Below, piece after piece: positions 1-11,182 of a stretch of 60,000 bases of DNA. Numbering within the stretch: the first letter of the stretch is position 1; each line of letters opens with the position of its first letter. The notes under the pieces are model-generated. The model had not been told where the DNA came from, ran no database searches, and saw only the letters and a program-made list of their open reading frames with translations. The stretch is from Membranipora membranacea (taxonomy: Eukaryota > Bryozoa > Gymnolaemata > Cheilostomatida > Membraniporidae), in contig OU612069.1 in assembly GCA_914767715.1 (NCBI GenBank), positions 17,297,387 through 17,357,386 of the forward strand, read 5' to 3'. The translations under genes were made by a program, and so were the position numbers.

Positions 1-740
1 ACAACACACTACACTAGAGCTTGTAATATTTCATTGTGTTATATCTGGATATTGACATTTTGATTAAGGTTTCATTACCAGAGAAATGTCCGGACCCTCA
101 TGATTGATTTATAAGTAGATTGTGTTAATTAAAAATAATGAGCAATCAATTTCCCTGGTATGTTAATAATGTTTCCTTTTAATGCTGTGCATCACAAATT
201 AGTATCATATATAATGTAATGTTCCCCTAACTATCGTCAGTTGTGATATTGGGATCGAGAAAAAAAGTAGCAATTCTATCAGCTCACTCTTTCCTTATTA
301 ACATCTCACACTATCCAACTCATACGAATTCTCCCAATATAACTCACCATCAAGACACAACACTAAATCATTACACACAGCATAAATACAGGACATTATC
401 AGACACAAAGATGTAACTATACCATCAACCAAATGACATCTTTTCAGTTACATCAATTGTAGCAGCAACGGGGAGAGGAAACTGGCCATGGATGGGGTTG
501 CCAACACCAACTCAATCAATTCATGAGACCCAAATATAACATAACCCAGTCTACTACTTCCACCAGCTATTTATGTCTTAGGCCTTCATCTGATGGGCCA
601 TCTTGGAACTCACTCTAGTCTAGTAATCTCTGCAGACCAAAGTAAATAATTTTGGAACCACAACTGTAGAGGATTTTGAGGGGGTTACCCTAAGGCGGCG
701 ATACCCGCCACTGCAACCACGCACATTGCCTATTTCTACT
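1..740. other. Non-coding stretch, nothing recognised
   Basis: I see no exon, RNA gene or clear repeat here. The sequence is AT-rich, with frequent stops in all frames. Confidence 0.5.
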
Positions 741-945
741 GAGTACGCCGACTCTCTAAAACGAGTACGCCGACTCTATCTGCCTGGAAATATACCGAGT
801 ACGACGACTCTTACTGGAGGGGGGGTAACGAGTACGACGACTCTAACTGAGGGGGGGGGGTAACGAGTACGACGACTCTATCTGAGGGGAGGGGGTAACG
901 AGTACGACGACTCTAACTGAGGGGGGTAACGAGTACGACGACTCT
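741..945. repeat. Minisatellite with 15-bp core, seven units
   Basis: The core gagtacgacgactct occurs at about 741, 763, 797, 830, 865, 900 and 931. The first two units have gcc in place of gac. Spacing is 22-35 bp and the spacers are G-rich (gagggggggtaac). The array lies at the edge of the inverted intron fragment at 940-1965. It matches a degenerate, unexpanded stretch near 17040-17105 and 59010-59070, so it looks like a local expansion of intron-1 sequence of the NTase-TPR genes. Confidence 0.85.
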
Positions 946-1965
946 ATCTGGGCTGGGGATATAATTGACCTGACTTTGGGACTGGCTTTCGGGGGGGGGG
1001 GGGGGGGGATATGTGGACAAAGATAGGAGGATTATTTATCTGGCAAGATTAATTTGGGAGGCGAGGGATATGGACAAACTATTAACATATTTATCAGGCA
1101 AAATAAATTGGGGAGGGAAGGGATATGGACAAACTATTAACATATTTATCAGGCAAAATGAATAGGGGAGGGAAGGGAGATGGACAACTATTATTACTAC
1201 TTATTCGTCGGGCGAGACAAAAGGAAGCAAATGGGCCAGGGGAAGAGGGTTGGACAATATAATCAATGGGAGGGAAGGGGTATAGATAAAATAAATAACC
1301 AAATGGGGGGGGGGAGGGAATGGCTCTTGGTTTAAAACTATCTTTGCGAGAAAACTAGACTGGGCTGGACTGGAACTAGACTAGATTGAACTGGACTGGA
1401 CTGGCAATCAGGACAATGGATGCAGTGGTGCAATGGGGGTTTTCACTTGGCCTCTACCTACTACCCAAGGGAGGCTACAGTCTAACAACAGAGTACAAAC
1501 AAGGCAACTTTATGTCAAGGCAGGGAGGTCTGCCAGCAGGCAGAACTCAAGAAACTTACTTCAATATGTTGTGTTCAGTTGTAAGGCACTTTATTGGTGA
1601 TCTGTTTACTAGTTTGAAAATATAAGGTCTTGTTGCTTCAGCTGCTACATACTAACTGACTAGACTCTTCTGATGTTCAGTTATAAAAAGCATAATGTAA
1701 TATGATACTGGCTGATGCAACAGCAGGAAACAGGGAACATTCTGGATGGGTGTGTAAGAGTTAAAATCAGTAATTAAAAGCATTATTATAATACTGGCTG
1801 ATGAAATATTTTAGATGGATTGTTATAGTTAAATTCAGTTATTAAAAGCATATTATTATTAAAATTAGAAAAGTTATAAAAATGATGAAAGGGGAAGACA
1901 ACTCATGATTCATGAATTTATAGTTGAATGTTCAGCTGTGGTGGAAAATCCACCACACAACCAAT
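940..1965 (+). other. Inverted partial copy of NTase-TPR gene intron 1
   Basis: Read on the plus strand, this matches the reverse complement of about 16345-17060 (gene A intron 1) and 58320-59015 (gene B intron 1). Shared landmarks in the same order are: ttgacctgactttggga; the G-rich units with tggacaaactatta and atttatcaggcaaa; cagggaggtctgcc followed by aggcagaactcaagaaa; ttagaaaagttataaa; and aaaatccaccacac. Neither exon 1 nor the long exon 2 is found next to it. It is therefore a relic of a third, oppositely oriented copy of the duplicated block, without coding sequence. Confidence 0.75.
1010..1320. repeat. G-rich tandem repeat, roughly 65-70 bp unit
   Basis: Three to four imperfect units of the pattern ggatatggacaaactatta, catatttatcaggcaaaa, ttggggagggaa. 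A run of 18 or more G precedes the array at about 991-1008. The same motif in opposite orientation (tttgtccatatcccccc) is found in the intron of both NTase-TPR genes at about 16800-16990 and 58785-58975, so it is ancestral to the duplicated block. Confidence 0.75.
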
Positions 1966-2442
1966 AGTTAGTAGTAAGGGAAATCTTCAATTCAATTTAA
2001 ATTGAACTGAGAAGAATGATTAGCTAGCAGCTAGGCTTCTTCTTCCTTTGCAATGCATATTGCAAATCCACAAAAGATTCTCCCCTACCTGGATAGTGTT
2101 GAAAAGAAGCTGTCTAGCTTTGGCTGCCCTCTCTTCTCTTTCTTAGATGACATGTCTCTCTCTCTCTCTCCCTCTCTCTATATTTTCCATGTTTTTTCCT
2201 TCTGTTTAAGTTCATGCAATGGAGCCTAGTCTGCATTTACTTATTAAACATTGACCGACTATGTTTTAAATTTACCTGCAATTTTTTGTTTTTTAACTAT
2301 AAGGTGACATCATTGAACATTGATGTCAAAAGTCATGAATAAATAGACAATGATGGCATTTGTTGCTTTGCTGTTGTGCTATAGTCCTGCAACACGTAAA
2401 TTGCAGGTAGTATGTGAACATCTGTTATAATATCAATCATAG
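1966..2442. other. Non-coding stretch with a (CT)n microsatellite
   Basis: A CT-rich simple repeat lies at about 2154-2180. Nothing else is recognised. Homology to the NTase-TPR intron stops near 1965. Confidence 0.5.
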
Positions 2443-2806
2443 CATTCTGCGCATGCTCAGCTCTGGGCATGAGCTGATCTCTGCAAAATTGAGTCTCGGA
2501 ATTCCGAAGCCATCTGACTGGCTACCTGCTCTGGTGGCACACTCCCAAATGCATGCGGAATTGTTAGACAGAGTTATCTACTACTGTCACTATTAGCTAA
2601 TTTTGATTAGTAGTTTATGCAGGGGACATCCCATTTCCCCAGACCAAAATTGCAATCAGAACCCAAACTAAACTCATTGTTCTTGCACATGCGCAAATTA
2701 AAGTCACGCATGATGCATACTTAGCCTTACGACAACATCTTTGTGGTAATGATAGCCTAGTTTATCAGTGATCTACATGCCCAGTCAGATCACGAGAGTC
2801 AGTATG
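2443..2806. mobile_element. Non-autonomous DNA transposon (MITE-like), copy 1
   Basis: A 364-bp element beginning cattctgcgcatgctcag and ending gagagtcagtatg. It is flanked on both sides by caatcatag (2434-2442 and 2807-2815), a perfect 9-bp target site duplication. A second copy of identical length is at 10651-11014 with a different 9-bp duplication, which fixes the ends. The terminal inverted repeat is very short and imperfect (cattctg against catactg). There is no open frame of note. A 9-bp duplication fits Mutator-like or Merlin-like elements; the superfamily is inference. Confidence 0.9.
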
Positions 2807-4118
2807 CAATCATAGTGCATGTCAATACATAGTTTTGTACCAAAACACAGAGAGGTTGAAAATATGGGAAGAACTTGTTAGGCTTGTTTGATTATGAGAG
2901 TAAAGACAACTCCCTATTTTCTATTTATATTTATTGACAAAAATTAATTTAATGTAATTTCAGATGTTTTGATGTTCTTTCATCACAGATTTGATGGTTT
3001 CAATGTAGGTATTGTCGCAAAGCTTAGAATAACTGACAATACCTCTTAGTGACCTAAATCAATGCGCAGTCGGTGTTTGCTAAAGTCACAAGGATCTAAG
3101 AAATATACATCAGTTTGTTCCCTCTGTGATGGAGGGATATCCCTCTGCGACCACAGAGGGAACAAACTTGTTCTACAATACTTATATACAAATATGGTAA
3201 ATGCGAACTCTTAGTTGAATATATCTGCAGCTATTTGCTCCGATCATTCAACAGCAGTGGTGTCTCATTAATAACCTCAATATTTGTGACAGCACCATCG
3301 AACGTTGTAATCTATTATTAAATGAAAGTAAGGTAGCACTTGCCGCAAGTTGAATAAAAACATATCGAGGCTGCAAAATGCAAAGAATATTCAGCATCCT
3401 CTGAGACCATGTTTGTGCAGTTTTTAAAGAGGCTACTAGGATGATTAATAAGGTACTAACCAAAATTCAGCTAACTAAGTGATGTTTTCATTTGCTTCGT
3501 CGAGTTGTTATTTGTGATATAAAGTCTAACACTAGCTTGAATGTTAGAGTGAGTAAATGTTTAAGTGAAGTTTGAAGTTTTTTTATTGCCTTATTTCTAA
3601 TATCCATCCTGTAATTGGTTGATAGCATCGAAAGTACAGCACATAAGTGAAACAAAATAAAAGGAGTCTGAGCTGCATTAGTTGAAAAATCGTAATAGCA
3701 TTCAAAAAGGTGTTTTCTCTCTTGGTGGTTCTACATTGGATGGCTGGTATTTATCTATCTTTGCTCTTCAACCATATTTTCTGTTTGTATTTTATTTTAA
3801 TGCGGGAGTTCAGGGGGTGTGGTGATCTTAGCTGGCTATTTTAGTGAAGTGTCAGAGGCATACATCATATAGCATATAGAGAGTATTTGTAGTATTAGTA
3901 AGGCACTACATCTATGAAATACATCTATATATAACCATGTGCTTTCACAATGTCTGTATACAAATAAGTAAACCGATGAAACAAGAGTATCAGGCCACGC
4001 CCCTTCTACCCTGCTATGTGGCTAACAAGTTCTTCCGAAAATATGAAGAAAAAAAATTTTGTGACTGGACTAGAAGGGTGTTCGTTCGAACCCTTCGAAT
4101 CCCCCCAGCTACGCCCAT
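2807..4118. other. Non-coding stretch
   Basis: No exon or RNA gene is recognised, apart from the hairpin at 3113-3167. A GTTTTCTTGTT microsatellite begins just beyond its right edge, inside the inverted-repeat arm. Confidence 0.4.
3113..3167. repeat. Perfect 16-bp inverted repeat around an inner palindrome
   Basis: gtttgttccctctgtg (3113-3128) pairs without mismatch with 3152-3167. The spacer itself contains the palindrome gagggatatccctc (3133-3146). This is probably a miniature fold-back insertion. No clear target duplication is visible. Confidence 0.8.
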
Positions 4119-4574
4119 GCTCGCAAGCACAATCACACAATCATCTTGGTTACTTAGCTGATTGCATTGTTTTTCTTGTTGTTTTCTTGTTGTTTTCTTG
4201 TTGTTTTTCTTGTTGTTTTTCTGTACTATCTAATACTGAATATGTGGCTAGATATCTGTGTGCTGCTGCCACATATTTCAGCTCCAAGTAATGTTTTTGA
4301 TGTGCTCAGTTCTCTTGGTGGATCAAGAGTCCCCGAGCTAAGCTCTTTACTTGCTATTAATACCTCACTCACTCTCCCTAATCATCCATGTTCATCCATG
4401 TATGAACTAGGGCTTCTCATTCATACTGTTTAACATATTTGTGATACTTTGTAGTTGTCTTCTCTTGTACACGAGAAGGCAACTAGCAAAAGTAATACAT
4501 AAAATTCCTCATACTCACAATCTCTACTAGGATTCACATTACACGTGACCACATTCAGCTAAACTCGTTCACAA
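4119..4574 (-). mobile_element. Inverted copy of the element that interrupts the LINE
   Basis: Read in reverse complement, this stretch aligns with 6866-7690. Shared landmarks are cacaatcacacaatcatc, the TTTTTCTTGTTG microsatellite (4168-4222), atactgaatatgtggctag, ctcagttctcttggtgg, cctaatcatccatgttcat, tagttgtcttctc, and attcctcatactcacaatc. Together with the right-hand copy it forms a long inverted repeat enclosing the 5' half of the LINE. It lacks the roughly 320-bp nested insertion present in the other copy. Confidence 0.75.
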
Positions 4575-5139
4575 CACAATGAAACTTGGCCCCAATTAGT
4601 AAAACATGGCCCCAAATATATGACTTGGCCATATGTACTGAAACTTGCCTCAACACACTAAAAGATATGAAGTCCACCCAACTTTTCATATATAATGTAA
4701 GGTGAAATGATATGTAACATTACAATCAAAATGTGCTATCCTATGAATAACCAAACTTTGAGCTGCAAATTACTTTCATCTTTCCTTAGGTTGTTCACAA
4801 ATCACCATGATCATTTATTTTAGGACAAATGAAATTTACAATTCACCATTGACCATAGAAGTCTTAGTTAGAACATATTTAGCTTTAATTCCTGAGTAAG
4901 CATGGTGGTGGTGGAGCGAATGATGACATAAGAAGCCAGGAGCTGCCACCATGCGTGTGATGAGGATGTAAAATACAGACTCTGCATACCAAGACCGGAC
5001 TGGAATGGACACAAGGCTAATCAGATGGGGATCTTTGGGAGAACAAACCATGAAAACAAGCCAGGAGCGTGACACCCTGTAAGGGCAATGTGTATGGAAG
5101 CCTACAGCACATCTGGCCAGTCACTGCATCAGCTGAGGA
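4575..5139. other. Non-coding stretch with short cttggcc repeats
   Basis: At about 4586-4650 there are several degenerate units built on aaacttggcccc, related to the minisatellites at 9830-10130 and 51290-51400. The remainder is unrecognised. Confidence 0.4.
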
Positions 5140-6165
5140 TCTGCACCCGTCTTAGTCTCACCTTACCAGTGCAGAATTTCCTAAGCCTGTGGAGAGGGCT
5201 GCTCTGATAACCTATAAAACTCAGAGTAAGCCTTACAAATCCTTTGTAAGCTATATTCCGATTCGGATCATGAAGTCTCACAAGAAAAAATACATACTGG
5301 CAGGACGTCACCAAGGGTAAAAAGGTGCAAACAACATATGATCTGAATTTTGCTTCGCGGAACATTAGAACAATGCTTTATCGTCATAGAGCAGATAGAC
5401 CAGAAAGCCGGAGTGGCATCATTGTACAAGAACTAAAGAAAGTTGGAATTGATGTTGGAGCACTAGCTGAGGCTTGTTTAGGTGATACTGGTAGCATTAG
5501 GGAAGAAGCAGGCTACTCAATCTACTGAAGAGGTAAGATCACAGGAAGAAAGAGTGAATCAAGAGTAGCCTTGGTTGTGAGCAATGCTGTCATCGCCAAT
5601 ATGACTGAAGACCCCCGAGCTTGTAAATCATAGAATTATCAAACTTAGACTCCCTCACTACAAGAACAGATATTGTACTATCATTGCAGTGTATGCACCC
5701 AAAATGTTGAATAACCCAGATAACATCGCACAGTTTTATCAGCAGCTGGATTCCACCTTGAGGACAGTACCTAAAGAAGCTAAAATCATGCTCCTAGGTG
5801 AGTTTAATGCTAGAGTTGGCCAAGATAATGTGATCTGGAATAATTTGTTTGGGAAATTCGGAACTGGACGATTTAATTCCAATGGTGAGCTTTTACTCAA
5901 TTCTATCTGTACTGAACATCAGCTGGTGATAACAAATACGAGCTTAAAGCACAAAGCTAGCAATAAAAACTCATAGATGCACCCGAGGTCTTAACACTGG
6001 CATCTGATTGACTTCATTATCAACCGCCAATGTGATTTGTGTGACATCAGTGATGCTAGTGCTAGTTACAACTGCAGCACTGATCACATCATGATCAGGT
6101 CTTACACCAGGCTCAGAGTGCGGAAGCTCATGTGTAAATCTACTTTGGGCAGTAGGGGGTTCGAG
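5140..6165 (+). pseudogene. LINE endonuclease region, decayed
   Basis: This is the 5' half of a non-LTR retrotransposon of the kind often annotated in genomes as craniofacial development protein 2-like. The readable endonuclease starts near 5325 with NFASRNIRTMLY and RPESRSGIIVQELKK, and carries VGIDVGALAEACLGDTG. It resumes in another frame at about 5689 with YAPKM and LGEFNARVGQD (the APE-type DFNARVG motif), then HLIDFIINRQCDL and the TDH catalytic motif near 6075 (STDHIMIRS). Stops and frameshifts, for example at 5526 and 5974, break it. The upstream 5140-5320 part is likely 5' element sequence. It cannot encode a working enzyme. Confidence 0.85.
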
Positions 6166-6329
6166 GGTTGATCAATCTGATCAGCTACTTTTCTCTGACA
6201 ATCAGACCTTACTATCTGAGAAAAAAGACCTTCTCCCTCGTTGTACAGAACATTTCAACACTCTTCTCAATGAAAGCAATGAGGTCGACCACAGAGCAAC
6301 CAACAACCTACTGCAACACCCAATACAAA

Positions 6330-6867
6330 CCTGGATGGATGATGCTCCTGATTTGGACGAAGTGAACAATGCTATGTATTTGCTCAGCAATGGAAAGTCA
6401 CCCGGTGCAGATCGAATACACCCTGAAATTATCAAGTTCAGAGTGGCTCTACTAGTGCAGCACCTGCAACACCACAAGATTGGAAGGATGCTCAGCATAT
6501 AACTCTGTTTAAGAAAGGTGATCGACATCTCTGTGGGAAATATCGAGGCATCTCACTTTTATCAATACCTGGTAAAGTATTGGCCCGTGTGTTACTCAAC
6601 AGATTTAGCTCTTATGCAGAGGACCTGCTCCCAGAGGCACAATGTGGATTTTTCCAGGCCAAGACACTGTAGATAATTATGATATTCTCCCTGAAGCAAA
6701 TTCAAGAGGATTGTTTTGAGCCGAGGATGCCATTGTTTATGGTGTTTCGACTTTCGACACTGTGAAAATATTGCCTTGTGGGCTATTCTTAAGAAACTTG
6801 GCGATTTCACCAATCTTGTTTCGGCCCTACACAAAGGAATACATTAGTCAGCAGGTTGTTGTGAACA
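6330..6867 (+). pseudogene. LINE reverse transcriptase, N-terminal part, decayed
   Basis: Shifted frames encode the start of a non-LTR reverse transcriptase. EVNNAMYLLSNGKSPGADR lies near 6355-6415, then KKGDRHLCGKYRGISLLS near 6510-6565, KVLARVLLNRFSSY, and a degenerate stretch ending ALWAILKKLGDFTNLVSALH. Coding sequence is cut after QQVVVN at about 6867, where an unrelated element is inserted. The frame resumes at about 7933 with GELTESFRVENG. The order and spacing match one LINE copy with the endonuclease region upstream. Confidence 0.85.
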
Positions 6868-7932
6868 AGTTTAGATGAATGTGGTTACTCGTAATGTGAA
6901 TGCTAGTAGAGATTGTGAGTATGAGGAATTTAGGTATTACTTTTGCTAGTCGTCTTCTCATGAACATGATGAGAAGACAACTACAATGTATTACAAATAT
7001 GTTAACAGTATTAATGAGGACCCCTAATTCACACATGAATGAACATGGATGATTAGGGAGTGTGAATGAAGTATTAATAGAAGTGAAGAGCTTAGCTCTG
7101 GGACTCTTGACCCACCAAGAGAACTGAGCACATCAGACATTAATTGGAGCTGAAATATGTGGCAACAACGCACAGATACCTAGCCACATATTCAGTATAA
7201 GATAGTATTATAATAACAAGAAAAACCTACAGAAAAACCTTCAGAAAAACAACAAGAAAAACAACCGGAAAAAGACCAACAAAAACAGAATATGCAATCA
7301 GCCAAAGGTCTTGCTACATGAGCCTACGAAATGCGTGCAATTGTCTTCCCACGCGTGGTAGGCGTGGCCTCGTAGGCTAAACACACCCACCTTGTGACAA
7401 CATTGCTTAGTGAGTGGCCAATGAGCCATGACCAATGAGTAAGAGTAATGGCCAATTAAATACGCTCTATTGTACCAACTGGCCAATGACAGAAGCGTAG
7501 GTTCACAACTTGGTTAACAACACGAACATGCTGGTCTTTGAAAAGACGCATCGTTAGCATGGCCAACGGCGTGGTTTGGCATCAATAACGCGTGGAATTG
7601 CCTCCCCACGCGATTTCGTGGGCCTGTCTAGCTACACCTTTAGTAAACCTAACCAAGATGATTGTGTGATTGTGGTTGCGAGTTCATATCTTGTTCTGTT
7701 TATAATGCATGTTTTTCTATCATGACGATGTCTCTCACCCGTGTTTTTGTCTATCTCTAGGTTCGATATCACCGTAACAGGACAGGTCGATCAGGATTAT
7801 TTAACTTTGATGGTTGTCGGTTCAGAGGTAGAATAGTATAATTCGGTGAGTTGTATATTTATAAGAATTGGGCATTTGCCATTAACTAGTTGTTAGTGTA
7901 CACCACAAAGTGCGCCATTTAGAGTATATCAA
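6868..7932. mobile_element. Insertion splitting the LINE reverse transcriptase
   Basis: The reverse transcriptase sequence stops after VVVN and resumes with GELTESF, so about 1.06 kb is foreign. About 6866-7690 of it is the inverted partner of 4119-4574. A further segment to about 7932 has no partner in the window. A second, smaller element is nested at about 7318-7635. I see no open frame. The ends are approximate because the outer copy also shares the gttgtgaac sequence at the junction. Confidence 0.7.
7318..7635. mobile_element. Nested MITE-like element with imperfect terminal inverted repeats
   Basis: This segment is absent from the homologous arm at 4119-4574, so it is a separate insertion. 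Its left end (agcctacgaaatgcgtgcaa) is inverted, with mismatches, at its right end (cacgcgatttcgtgggcc). The arms also carry inner palindromic copies built on ccacgcgtgg and cacgcgttat. No coding capacity. Confidence 0.65.
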
Positions 7933-8960
7933 GGTGTAAGGTGAACTAACGGAATCATTCAGGGTTGAGAACGGAGTGAAGCAGGGCTGTCCGCTTGCTC
8001 CAACACTTTTCTCCAACTAGTTGTCAGCGGTGCTTACTCTGCCTTCAGGGACTTTCAGCGAGGAGTGTTGATCCAAACCAGCACTGGTGCAGATCTCTTC
8101 AATATTAGTCAGTTCAAATCTGTCAGAAGCACAACAAGGGCTTTGGTATGTGAACTTATATTTGCAGATGATACTGCATTTGTTGCTCAAGACCTCGTTT
8201 TGCCCAGTCAGCCAAACAGTTTGGGTTAAAGATTAGCATAAAAAGGACTGAGGTGATGTACCAAACTTCACTGGGCTTATCTGACGCAGGAGATGACATC
8301 CATATTGATATTGAAACCCTTGCTATGGTTAGCAGGTGTAAGTATCTTGGTACAACTGTCACCAACAACAATAAGGTCGACACTGAACTGGAGATACGCA
8401 TGTCCAATACCTCAAGAGCCTTTGGGAGACTCAGATATCATGTATGGGACAATAAGGATCTTACCATCAAGACTTAAAGTGCTGTGTACAGAGCCATCGT
8501 TCTATCAGCTCTTCTCTATGGTGTTGAATCCTGTTTTGTGTACAAGGTTACTGCTCATAAAGTTACTGAATTCATGATGACACACCTGAGACAGATACTC
8601 AACATAAAGTGGTGGCAGTTTATATCAAATGAAAGGATCCTGAAATCAATTTTCTTGCCTGGCAAGTACGACATTCTCATCAGCAGATGCCTCAGAAGGA
8701 CCGGTCATGTCAACAGACTAGATAACACAAGAATACCAAAGCTTATATTGTACTCACAACTCACTGATGGTACACATGGAATTGGATGCCCAAAGCTGAG
8801 ATACGAGGACATCATCAAAAGAAACCCAGATAGATCAGGACATCCCCCTTAGATCTTGGCAGAGCCTATCCCGAAGCAGAGATGATTGGAGACAATTTAT
8901 TTGTAGATGATAGATGTCATCATCGGCCACGATGGACATCTAACTACTTAGAATGCAAAC
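7933..8960 (+). pseudogene. LINE reverse transcriptase, C-terminal part, decayed
   Basis: The frame begins GELTESFRVENGVKQGCPLAP (the QGxxLAP reverse transcriptase motif), followed by the catalytic FADD box encoded at 8161-8172 in LIFADDTAFVAQ. After frameshifts come MVSRCKYLGTTV (thumb region) and the long open stretch 8484-8852. That stretch carries YRAIVLSALLYGVESC, the RRTGHVNRLD motif and PKLRYEDIIKR, typical of the 3' end of this LINE type. A stop at about 8475-8477 and several frameshifts show it is dead. Confidence 0.88.
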
Positions 8961-9597
8961 ATTAGCAACATGGAACCCTTTTTAGATGGCAAGTTCACAG
9001 CTTTAAAAGAAAATATGTATGATGCAATTATCACAAACCGAAATACTGTGGCTGTTGTTTGAGTTCAGAATTGCCTTCTTATAAGCATAACACAGATAAC
9101 TCCCGAAATAAACATACAGTAGGCAGACCAGAAATGCGTTAATATTTAGCATGTTCGCTCATTATATCGGCTATTTGTTTAAGGTGGTTTTCTGTAATAC
9201 TTAATATATGCCATATGAAAGCTCATTTGAGCGAGATTTAAACAATTTAGTTTCAATGACATGACCAACTAGCTGCATCGCCAGGTAATACTGTAGAACT
9301 GTCTTACATGATATGAACTGGATGGCTAAACATCTGTACAGGAAACTACTACTCAGCCAGGGTCGTATATTCTAAAAAAATTCACTCACTGACTTTTTAG
9401 AGATGAGCATAATGATCGGGCGCAGCCTGATCCACACGCCGTAGGCATGGGGGGAGGGTGTGGGTGTGTCAGTACACCGGGCTTTCGATTGGCTTGTCCA
9501 GCTCAAGGTCAAAAGTCAAACTCTGTATGTACCGTAATTCCTCACTTATATGACATCCCCCCCTCATGGGAAAAGTAAAATTGCTCCAGTTATAAAG
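8961..9597. other. Non-coding stretch
   Basis: No feature recognised. Probable LINE 3' untranslated remains at the left edge. Confidence 0.4.
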
Positions 9598-9700
9598 CAC
9601 CCATTTGAAAAGAAATCTGACACTGTTGGGATTGGAACCCACAACATTCCTAGTAAACAGTGATTACCAGGCAGGCGCTCTACACACTGAGCTATTCATC
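9598..9700 (-). mobile_element. tRNA-derived SINE head (degenerate)
   Basis: On the minus strand, tagctcagtgtgtagagcgc resembles a pol III A box with a tRNA D-arm, and gtgggttccaatccc downstream resembles the B box and T-arm. The anticodon arm and acceptor stem do not fold as a canonical tRNA, so a SINE or tRNA pseudogene is more likely than a working tRNA. Confidence 0.6.
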
Positions 9701-9829
9701 GTGAATTGAACACCGTAAACAAGGATTTTGATTCACGGATATCCGTGGTCCCTGATTGCTTGTATACGCCACTGTACTGAGCCTAATATATAGTCTGCGA
9801 CAGGACAATATTGTATGGGGCATGCATGG

Positions 9830-10130
9830 GGCCAAGTTTGATATTTGGAGCCAAGTCTTAGTATTGGGGTCAAGTTTTACTAATAGGGCAAAGTTTTATA
9901 TTTGGAGCCAAGTTTTGGTATTTGGGGCCAATTTTTACTAATTGGGGCCAAGTTCCATTGCATGGGGCCAAGTTTTAGTATTTGGGGCCAAGTTTTACTA
10001 ATTGGGGCCAAGTTTGGCTCTTGCCAAGTTTGGCTCGTGCCAAGTTTGGCTCGTGCCAAGTTTGGCTCGTGCCAAGTTTGGCTCGTGACAAGTTTGGCTC
10101 GGGCCAAGTTTGGCTCAAGGCCAAGTTGTT
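9830..10130. repeat. Minisatellite built on ggccaagttt
   Basis: The left part has roughly 30-bp units of type ggggccaagttttactaatt. The right part (about 10005-10120) has 17-bp units of type gccaagtttggctcgt, repeated about seven times. Related arrays are at 51290-51400 and, degenerately, 4586-4650. Open frames across the array on both strands arise from the repeat and are not genes. Confidence 0.9.
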
Positions 10131-10650
10131 GCAGATTCAGTGCATCTGCCTAGTTAACTTCCGATAAAATTTTTGCCATTTTAATTAGATTTGATTCCTG
10201 TTACCATTGTTCTTTCTATGGTGTAAGCACACAAACCTGAATCACTGTGAAATAGCTGCCATCTTCCAATTTGAAATACAGGGTTCTCAAAATCACACTG
10301 GGAATAGACCAAACAATTTAGAGACAAGTTTTTGAAAGATAACCATCAGCAAAAACTGGAGATGAATTGTAATTCACCAAAATCTAAGCAACCTAGCAGT
10401 ATTACCTGCAGGAGGGTACCGGGGGCTAAAAAATCAACCCTGAAATCTCCCCAGTGAGGACAAATCTCACAACAAATGACAAGGTTTAAATGGTAAAGGA
10501 CGGGTACCTAGCAAGGCTGGTAAGTGAAGACAACCCTAGAAGAGCTGTTCCAAAGGCTGCCAGTCCACATCTGGAGTGGGGAATTACCAATGAGCTAAAT
10601 CTAAATTATCGCTCAGTGGTGAATTGGTCACCACAACTTTTCCCTATAAC
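10131..10650. other. Non-coding stretch
   Basis: Nothing recognised between the minisatellite and the second transposon copy. Confidence 0.4.
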
Positions 10651-11014
10651 CATTCTGCGCATGCTCAGCTCTGGGCATGAGCTGATCTCTGCAAAATTGA
10701 GCCTCGGAATTCCGAAGCAATCTGATTGGCTACCTGCTCTGGTGGCACACTCCCGAGTGCGTGCGGAATTGTTAGAAAGAGTTATCTTCTACTGTCACTA
10801 TTAGCTAAATTTGATTAGTAGTTTATGCAGGGGACATCCCATTTCCCCAGACCAAAATTGCATTCAGAACCCAGACTAAACTCATTGTTCTTGCACATGC
10901 GCAAATTTAAGCCACGCATGATGCATACTTAGCCTTACGACAACGTCTTTGTGGTAATGATAGCCTAGTTTATCAGTGATCTACATGCTCAGTCAGATCA
11001 CGAGAGTCAGCATG
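10651..11014. mobile_element. Non-autonomous DNA transposon (MITE-like), copy 2
   Basis: Same 364-bp length and same ends (cattctgcgcatgctcag to gagtcagcatg) as 2443-2806, in the same orientation and with only scattered substitutions. It is flanked by ccctataac at 10642-10650 and 11015-11023, an independent perfect 9-bp target duplication. The two copies therefore inserted separately and were not duplicated together. Confidence 0.92.
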
Positions 11015-11182
11015 CCCTATAACTTTAAAAATGACAACTTGTATTTTAAGTACCAGTCAAATGTGAACTGTATATTTTCAACATAAAATACATATAAAAT
11101 ATATTCAATCTGAAACCAGCCATATTTTGTTTCATAATGAGGAGGATTAAAAAATTTAAATCAACAGAGCATTATGTGCAGG

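Noticed and set aside
9880-10167. Overlapping open frames on both strands rich in WLVPSLARAKFGS-type repeats
   Set aside because: Product of the ggccaagttt minisatellite, not a gene.
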